A DNA stretch of 64,000 nt. Origin: Halomarina pelagica. GTDB taxonomy: Archaea > Halobacteriota > Halobacteria > Halobacteriales > Haloarculaceae. The notes under the pieces are model-generated. The model made no database searches and was not told the DNA's origin. It was given only the letters and a program-made list of their open reading frames with translations. Shown piece after piece: positions 59,248-64,000 of the stretch (positions are counted from its first letter, which is position 1; each line of letters opens with the position of its first letter). A program made the translations under genes and the position numbers. The stretch is from contig NZ_CP100454.1 in NCBI RefSeq assembly GCF_024228315.1, positions 1,736,001 through 1,800,000 of the forward strand. Reading direction: 5' to 3'.

Positions 59248-59251
59248 CCTC

Positions 59252-59365
59252 TCAGGCCTCCGAATCGGCGATTTCGAGTAGGGCCTCGGCGATCCACGCA
59301 CAGCGTAGATCACTCTCGGCGAGCGCTTCGAGATCCTCGCGATGCTCGTCGATCGCGTCAGCCAT
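59252..59365 (-). CDS. 37-residue small element protein
   Basis: ATG 59365 to TGA 59252 encodes an acidic helical peptide (MADAIDEHREDLEALAESDL then AWIAEALLEIADSEA). Its ATG overlaps the end of the AbrB-like gene (ATGGCTGA), and its stop is 5 bp before the ATG of the next gene. Gene order and coupling support translation. It is too short for a domain call. Confidence 0.5.
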   Translation of the reverse strand: MADAIDEHREDLEALAESDLRCAWIAEALLEIADSEA

Positions 59366-59495
59366 CGTCACGTACCTCCGTGATGGGCTGCACATCGAGT
59401 TCTACGAGATCACCGTCCTCAACGTCGAGTTCACGTCGGATCGGAGCTGGGATCGTAGCTTTACCGCTGTTATATAGGCGCACTGTGGCGCGCAT
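59358..59495 (-). CDS. AbrB/SpoVT-like DNA-binding regulator, 45 residues
   Basis: From ATG 59495 the product begins MRATVRLYNSGKATIPAPIR and continues RELDVEDGDLVELDV, the swapped-hairpin AbrB/MazE fold (strand, K-x-T-I-P-x-x-I-R, L-x-V-x-x-G-D-x-V). It is the first gene of the minus-strand replication operon and faces the divergent 403-residue gene, so it is well placed to repress both directions. It ends eight bases inside the next ORF. Confidence 0.75.
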   Translation of the reverse strand: MRATVRLYNSGKATIPAPIRRELDVEDGDLVELDVQPITEVRDDG

Positions 59496-59508
59496 AGTTC
59501 CCCTTCGT

Positions 59509-59535
59509 GCCGAGAGATACATTTTTGTATTCGGC
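59509..59535. promoter_or_regulatory. Inverted repeat operator candidate in the divergent region
   Basis: Arms GCCGA-(GAG)-ATACA and TGTAT-TCGGC flank a T-run, in the 68-bp gap between the AbrB-like gene (minus) and the 403-residue gene (plus). The AT-rich centre may also hold the TATA boxes. Confidence 0.5.
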
Positions 59536-59563
59536 AAATTAGGATTTACCCGAGGGGTAATAG

Positions 59564-60775
59564 ATGTCGAAGAGACCGTACCGTCTACTCGAAACGGAGC
59601 GAGAGTTTATCGAAACGGGCGAGGTCCCGGAAGCTTCCTCGTACAAACCGAGTATGCTCGAAAAGCGGGTGCAGGAGAAGATCGATTTGCTCCCCCACCG
59701 GATCGAAACGCTCCGTGAGGATGTAGAATTGTTAGATCAAGCGGGGTATCTCGACGTAGAGACGTGGACAGAAGGCTGGCTCGAACTGCTCGAATTAGAC
59801 GAACAAGATAGTGATCGTGACTTCCTCAGCGCTTTCGAGTTCAGTTACACTGAGAACGGGGTTCACGGATCGAATCCGGCGAAGGTCGGTTATCAACTCG
59901 GTCGAATGACGAAGCGATTGTTAGCATTACAGCCCCACCGCATCGATCAGCGGGATACACACGCGGATGTGATTTGGGGCTTCGTTGTAGGTCTAGCGTT
60001 GGAGTATACGACCTTAGACGAGCACGAATCGACGAAGGCCGACATCCTTGCCCGTCTTCAGAAACGAGCTGATGAAGATACGGCAAGGAGACAAGAACTC
60101 GATGAAGCGCTGCAAGCTGGGGTTTCGCCGCCGTTGTCCATAACGCGGCCCACGGAGAAAACGAGGGAGATCCTTCAGAACGCAGGAGTCGAAAGCAGCG
60201 ACCAGCTTGTTAGGGAGATCAATCGGGCAATCGCGAAGGAACACGGGATGGACGAGGCGTGGGAACTCGGTCTATCAGCAGAACATACTGTTGAGGAGTT
60301 GCTCACCCCACAGACGGTATTACGAGCGTTACGAGAGAACAAGCTCCTAGAACGACGAGAGCTCGGTTCGATTCTTAAAGCAGATGCTGAACGTCTCGCA
60401 GACAAAGGCGGCACTCCGTCCGCCCTCGATGTCTTTAAAGAGGTCCGAGACAACGAGGGAAGTTCGTCACGGGAGATAGCAGAGGGACTGAATCAGTATC
60501 ATGATTGGACGAGCAACGTGACCCGAGTCGCGGAGGATCTTGCGGCAACAGCGGACGAAACGGATAGAATTCGGGAATTCGAGATATGGAAGGACAGACC
60601 TCTACTACACGGCGATAAGTACGAAGGATGGAAGCTTACAGCCTACGGTAGAGCACTCGGATGTTATCTTAAGAGTCACAATACGACAGTTGGAGAGATC
60701 ACCCCGCTGTGGCAAATCCCCGAAGATGTTATCGAGGTCGCAATCGACGAGCTCGAACTCTCAGCCGGAATCTGA
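59564..60775 (+). CDS. 403-residue element protein, unknown
   Basis: Mostly helical. The N-terminal 200 residues lack known motifs (ETEREFIETGEVPEASSYKP, QLGRMTKRLLALQPHRIDQRD). The C-terminal third has DVFKEVRDNEGSSSREIAEGL, a winged-helix-like block with strand-turn after it, so DNA binding is possible. Codon use is more AT-rich than host genes. It is transcribed alone, away from the replication operon, between the operator and attR, where satellites often keep regulators or host-defence cargo. No family is recognised. Confidence 0.65.
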   Translation: MSKRPYRLLETEREFIETGEVPEASSYKPSMLEKRVQEKIDLLPHRIETLREDVELLDQAGYLDVETWTEGWLELLELDEQDSDRDFLSAFEFSYTENGVHGSNPAKVGYQLGRMTKRLLALQPHRIDQRDTHADVIWGFVVGLALEYTTLDEHESTKADILARLQKRADEDTARRQELDEALQAGVSPPLSITRPTEKTREILQNAGVESSDQLVREINRAIAKEHGMDEAWELGLSAEHTVEELLTPQTVLRALRENKLLERRELGSILKADAERLADKGGTPSALDVFKEVRDNEGSSSREIAEGLNQYHDWTSNVTRVAEDLAATADETDRIREFEIWKDRPLLHGDKYEGWKLTAYGRALGCYLKSHNTTVGEITPLWQIPEDVIEVAIDELELSAGI

Positions 60776-60888
60776 CCCTCGTCTAGCGACGTTTCGCTCC
60801 TCGAATCTGAGCAAGACCTGTCTTAAAGAACGCGAGGAGGTATTTATACAGGATCGAGGCTTATGGAGCTGTTCCGCTCTGTATACTG

Positions 60889-61926
60889 TTATCGACCGAA
60901 TGGCTCGGTAGCAGGCAGTTCATCGCGTTCGTGTGGGGCTTCGAGTCGAAGCGCCAATTCATCGGCCGGCAGGCGCTTTGGATCGAACCCGGGCGGCGAA
61001 CCGGGAGATCCGTAGTGTTCGCTGATGTGATCGAAATGGACGGTGTCGGCCACGCCGGGGAGCTGGTAGAGATCGCGCAAGTACGGATACAGGTGAGCGT
61101 AGTCGACGATCTGCCGCCACTGCTCGCACTGCACATTGTCGATTGAGTCTGAGACTTTGCGCAATGTTGTCGGGGTGGTGTGGTAGACGTCGTCGAACCG
61201 GATCAGGGTGGTGAACATGGCGACGTCGGCCTCCGTGAGGCGGTCGCCGGCGAGGTAGCGCCGCGTCTCGAGCACCTCCTCCCAGCGGTCGAGCGCGTCG
61301 AACAACTCGCCGACCGCGCGCTCGTACGCCTCCTGCGTGTCTGCGAAGCCCGCGCGGTAGACGCCGTTGTTGATCGGCTCGTAGATCTCCTCGATTATCC
61401 GGTCCACGTCGTCGCGGTAGCCCTCCGGGTAGAGGTCCACGTCGCGCGCCGCGAGGTCGTCGAACGCGGTGTCGAGCATCCGCATGATCTCCTTCGACTC
61501 GTTGTTCACGATGGTCCCCTCCCGCCTGTCCCAGAGGACGGGCACCGTCACCCGGCCGGTGTAGTTCGGGTCGGCGGCGACGTACGCCTCCCGGAGGTAG
61601 TCGAACCCGTTTACGGTGTCCGGCGTGCAGCCCGCCTTCCCGGGGGTGAACTGCCAGCCGTCCTCGTCGCGGTAGGGGTCCACCACGTCCACGCTGACGG
61701 CGTCCTCCAGGCCCTTGAGCGCCCGCGTGACGAGCGTCCGGTGGGCCCACGGGCAGGCGTATGAGACGTAGAGGTGATAGCGGCCGGGCTCGACGGGGAA
61801 CTCTGCGTCGGGGTCGTCCTCGACTCGATCCCGGAAGGTGGTCGGCTGGCGCTCGAACTCCCCCTCCTCGTTGGTGGCCGTGACCTCCTCCTCGGAGAGC
61901 CACTCGCCGTCGACGAACTGGTGCAC
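60889..61926 (-). CDS. Glutathione S-transferase / glutathionyl-hydroquinone reductase-like protein, 3' end replaced by the element
   Basis: 345 residues. The N-terminal thioredoxin-like domain has YVSYACPWAHRTLVTRALKG with the catalytic Cys of xi-class GSTs (CPWA), and the helical domain has the usual NNGVYRAGFA and RRYLAGDRLTEADVAMFTTLIRFDDVYHT. After VYHT, at the att core, the tail changes. Instead of THFKCN it runs TPTTLRKVSDSIDNVQ and later YPYLRDLYQLPGVADTVHFDHISEHY, a divergent form of the same C-terminus. It likely still reduces quinones or similar thiol conjugates, with gamma-glutamylcysteine as the haloarchaeal thiol (inference). Confidence 0.88.
   Translation of the reverse strand: MHQFVDGEWLSEEEVTATNEEGEFERQPTTFRDRVEDDPDAEFPVEPGRYHLYVSYACPWAHRTLVTRALKGLEDAVSVDVVDPYRDEDGWQFTPGKAGCTPDTVNGFDYLREAYVAADPNYTGRVTVPVLWDRREGTIVNNESKEIMRMLDTAFDDLAARDVDLYPEGYRDDVDRIIEEIYEPINNGVYRAGFADTQEAYERAVGELFDALDRWEEVLETRRYLAGDRLTEADVAMFTTLIRFDDVYHTTPTTLRKVSDSIDNVQCEQWRQIVDYAHLYPYLRDLYQLPGVADTVHFDHISEHYGSPGSPPGFDPKRLPADELALRLEAPHERDELPATEPFGR
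61178..61188. other. attR core of the integrated element
   Basis: GTGTGGTAGAC inside the codons for VYHT of the GST-like gene. It matches 50154-50164. Sequence to the right is the original gene body, and sequence to the left is element DNA that codes for the replacement tail. Confidence 0.75.
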
Positions 61927-62158
61927 GCGAGGGCTAGCCGCCGGGAGCCCAAATAGCCGCGTCGGCTGTGCAACGGGGGGACAAGGCCGTTCGCGGGGCG
62001 TCGCGTCGCCCGACCGCGGTGGTTAACGTCGCGGTGTCCCCCGCGCGGCCGAGTGCAGCGAGGCCGCGACCCGCCGACCGACCGCAGTTCCCGCGAGCCG
62101 GAGGCGAGCGGGAGCACGCCGGACGAGCACCGCGAGTCCGGCGGTGGGAGGGAGGCGG

Positions 62159-62213
62159 GGTTTTAGTGGAGGTTTTGCCAGCGGGTAGCCCGAAGGGCTA
62201 CCCGCGCAGCAAA
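62159..62213 (+). repeat. Structured repeat, copy 1
   Basis: GTTTTAGTGGAGGTTTTGCC leads into a perfect 11-bp hairpin GCGGGTAGCCC-gaa-GGGCTACCCGC, closed by GCAGCAAA. It shares the flanking sequence and outline with copy 2 at 62457, but the stem sequence is different. The 61927-62556 gap otherwise contains no supported gene. Confidence 0.75.
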
Positions 62214-62456
62214 CGGTGGGCGTGCAGGCGACGCCGGGGGCGGCTCGCGGGGCGTGGCGTCGCACAACCGCAGGCACCCCGCGACGACTCTCACGTCACG
62301 GGAGCCTCTGGTCCCGCTTTCTGTTATAAAGGTACGGACGGCTGGCCCTAGTTCACCACCGCCGACGCCAGCGCGGCACCCGCGAGCGAGTGGAGCGAGC
62401 GAGCGGACGCGCCGAATCCCTCGAAGGAGCGGAGCGACTGAGGGGGTGAGGCGCGG

Positions 62457-62509
62457 TTTTAGTCCAGGTTTTGCCAGGGGGCGGCCTCCGGCCGCCCCCG
62501 CGGCAAAAA
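62457..62509 (+). repeat. Structured repeat, copy 2
   Basis: TTTTAGTCCAGGTTTTGCC leads into the 10-bp hairpin GGGGGCGGCC-tcc-GGCCGCCCCC, closed by GCGGCAAAAA. An outer stem TTTTGCC/GGCAAAA also forms. It ends about 48 bp before the start codon of rpl10e. Confidence 0.75.
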
Positions 62510-62556
62510 GTGGGTTCGAAGGGTTTATTCGCGCGCTGGGCGTCTCCCAACGTAAT

Positions 62557-63087
62557 ATGGCCGACAAACCCGCCTCGATGTACCGGGACATCGACAAGCC
62601 TCCCTACACGCGACGGGAGTACATCACGGGGATCCCCGGTTCGAAGGTCGCCCAGTACAAGATGGGCGACATCGACGCGGACCCCGACGACTACCCTGTC
62701 CAGATCAGCCTCGTCGTGGACGAGGCCGTGCAGATCCGCCACGGATCGCTCGAGGCCTCGCGCCTGTCCGCCAACCGCCACCTCATCAAGAACCTCGGCG
62801 AGAAGAACTACAAGATGATCCTCCGCAAGTTCCCCCACCAGATCCTGCGGGAGAACAAGCAGGCGACCGGCGCGGGCGCGGACCGCGTCTCCGACGGCAT
62901 GCGCCAGTCGTTCGGGAAGATCGTCGGCACCGCCGCCCGGATCGACAAGGGCGACCGCGTGTTCACCATCTGGTGTCAGCCCGAGCAGGCTCCCGTCGCC
63001 AAGGACGCGCTCCGCCGCGCGTACAACAAGGTCTCGCCGCCGTGTCGCATCGTCGTCGAGCGCGGCGAGGAACTGCTCGTCGCCTGA
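62557..63087 (+). CDS. rpl10e: Large ribosomal subunit protein L10e (uL16)
   Basis: 176 residues: [30 protein letters not shown] and [24 protein letters not shown] are the typical archaeal L10e blocks. It binds the 23S rRNA near the peptidyl-transferase and tRNA sites. A TATA-like gtttatt at 62522-62528 lies about 30 bp before the ATG, so the message should be leaderless. Confidence 0.97.
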   Translation: MADKPASMYRDIDKPPYTRREYITGIPGSKVAQYKMGDIDADPDDYPVQISLVVDEAVQIRHGSLEASRLSANRHLIKNLGEKNYKMILRKFPHQILRENKQATGAGADRVSDGMRQSFGKIVGTAARIDKGDRVFTIWCQPEQAPVAKDALRRAYNKVSPPCRIVVERGEELLVA

Positions 63088-63102
63088 ACGGACGCACGGG
63101 AC

Positions 63103-63147
63103 GGAATCGAATCGAATCGAATCGAACCGAATCGAACCGAATCGAAC
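63103..63147. repeat. GAATC/GAACC tandem repeat
   Basis: Nine imperfect 5-bp units (gaatc, with gaacc at every second or third place) follow the rpl10e stop. Simple repeat; no coding function seen. Confidence 0.8.
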
Positions 63148-63198
63148 CCGGCCGCGGGCTCCTCTACGCTTTTAGGCCCGTCGTCCCTCTCCTCGCCC

Positions 63199-64000
63199 AT
63201 GCTCCGCCTCGCGGTCACGACGCGTGCCGAGACGTACGAACGGATCGAGGCTCCCCTCCGCGAGCGCGGCGTCGAGATCGGGCACGTGGACCTCACCGAG
63301 GGGACCGTCGCGCTCTCCGACCCGCCCGTCGACGCGTTCGACGCGGGGTTCGTCTACCCGGGTCGCCTGCCGGAGGGCGGCGTCGCCGACGCCCTCCTCG
63401 GCGTGCCGTGGGTGAACGACCGCGAGGCGATCCTGCGCTCGCGGCACAAGGCCGAGGCGCTCGCCCGCCTCGACCGCGCCGGCGTCCCCGTCCCCGAGAC
63501 GGTGATGCTCTCCAGCCCGGCCGACGAGGCGGACCTCCGGGCCGCGTTCGAGCGCTTCGACCCGCCGGTGGTCGTGAAACCCAACTCCACCACGCGCGGG
63601 ACGGGCGTGACGAGAGTCCACGACCTCGACTCGGTGCTCGGCGTCGCGGACTACCTCTCGCTGCTCCACGAGTTCCCCGCGACCGGCGACCGGTCGTTCC
63701 TGCTCCAGGAGTACCTCCCCGACGCGCGCGACTACCGCGCGATGGTCGTGGACGGTCGGTACGTCGGCGCGGTCGAGCGCCGCCTCCCCGAGCACGCCCT
63801 CGAGGACGGCGGGTGGAAGCACAACGTCCACCGCGGGGCCGAGGCGACGGGCGCGGCGCTCCCGGGGGACCTCAGACGGCTCGCGGAGGACGCCGCCGCG
63901 GCGCTCGACGTGCCGTACCTCGGCGTGGACCTGCTCGTCAGCGGCGGGCGCGCGGTGGTGAACGAGACGAACGCCCGGCCCACCGTCGACGACGAGACGA
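63199..64000 (+). CDS. RimK-like ATP-grasp ligase (partial, runs off the window)
   Basis: The frame from ATG 63199 is open to the window end (267 codons seen). N-terminal Rossmann-like part (MLRLAVTTRAETYERIEAPL) is followed by ATP-grasp features: SRHKAEALARLDRAGVPVPET, VVVKPNSTTRGTGV (ATP-binding Lys and Gly-rich loop), FLLQEYLPDARDYRAMVVDG, and VNETNARP metal-binding site. RimK-family ligases add Glu to proteins or make amide bonds with small molecules (LysX, CofF, MptN). The target here is not known. Confidence 0.85.
   Translation, partial: MLRLAVTTRAETYERIEAPLRERGVEIGHVDLTEGTVALSDPPVDAFDAGFVYPGRLPEGGVADALLGVPWVNDREAILRSRHKAEALARLDRAGVPVPETVMLSSPADEADLRAAFERFDPPVVVKPNSTTRGTGVTRVHDLDSVLGVADYLSLLHEFPATGDRSFLLQEYLPDARDYRAMVVDGRYVGAVERRLPEHALEDGGWKHNVHRGAEATGAALPGDLRRLAEDAAAALDVPYLGVDLLVSGGRAVVNETNARPTVDDET

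Larger units (their letters stand above)
50165..61188. mobile_element. Integrated 11-kb virus-satellite-like element
   Basis: The unit runs between two 11-bp direct repeats and holds a tyrosine integrase, candidate cargo genes, TerL with a candidate TerS, a P4-type primase-helicase, small coupled ORFs, an AbrB-like regulator and a divergent 403-residue gene. Composition is more AT-rich than the flanks in several parts. No capsid, portal, head protease or tail gene is recognisable. It sits inside a GST-like gene and carries a replacement 3' end for it at the right side (60889-61177). A reduced provirus is the main alternative. Confidence 0.8.

Overview
The window is chromosomal DNA of a halophilic archaeon (class Halobacteria). 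GC content is high, predicted proteins are rich in Asp and Glu, and many exported proteins carry twin-arginine signals. Typical haloarchaeal genes are present: an E1-like enzyme of the SAMP system, a doublet histone, aIF2-beta with a TRAM domain, Azf glucose-6-phosphate dehydrogenase, ribosomal protein L10e, HalOD1, a GvpH-like protein and an intron-containing elongator tRNA-Met. The genus cannot be told from the sequence alone.

Layout. 1-13.2 kb: housekeeping and small conserved genes (two SDR oxidoreductases, Bcp peroxiredoxin, rhodanese/MBL protein, thioesterase, cobalamin-binding protein, JAMM protease). Then comes an M20 amidohydrolase operon with two DUF3100-like membrane proteins, and UbaA. 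13.4-16.4 kb: a PGF-CTERM surface protein, decayed gene fragments and a VapBC pair. 16.4-23.4 kb: tRNA-Met, tRNA-Asn and tRNA-Arg, cca, a histone-histone deacetylase operon, a decayed halocyanin and a replication protein A gene. 23.7-32.8 kb: HalOD1, a large Tat-exported protein, an AT-rich two-gene insertion, azf, aIF2-beta, mptD and an arsN2 pseudogene. 33-49.8 kb: ABC exporter, tRNA-Val, serpin, tRNA-Phe, sulfatase, cspA, gvpH-like gene, MFS transporter, and a four-gene exported iron/DyP-peroxidase operon. 61.9-64 kb: structured repeats, rpl10e and a RimK-like ligase cut by the window end.

The most notable region is about 50.16-61.19 kb, an integrated element of about 11 kb. It has a tyrosine integrase at its left end, an 11-bp att core repeated at both ends, a P4-type primase-helicase, a candidate small terminase subunit and a clear large terminase. 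It also has an AbrB-like regulator at a divergent control region and several small or unknown genes, but no recognisable capsid, portal, protease or tail gene. It sits inside a glutathione S-transferase / glutathionyl-hydroquinone reductase-like gene. The original 3' end of that gene is stranded at 49.9-50.16 kb, while the right end of the element supplies a divergent replacement 3' end that keeps the gene open. The pattern fits a virus satellite or a stripped-down provirus that repairs the protein gene it enters.

A second theme is the tRNA genes. All five are followed within about 150 bp by a duplicate of their own 3' end. An identical 62-nt spacer-type sequence lies behind both tRNA-Asn and tRNA-Arg. 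Several other small repeats and decayed genes are described below.
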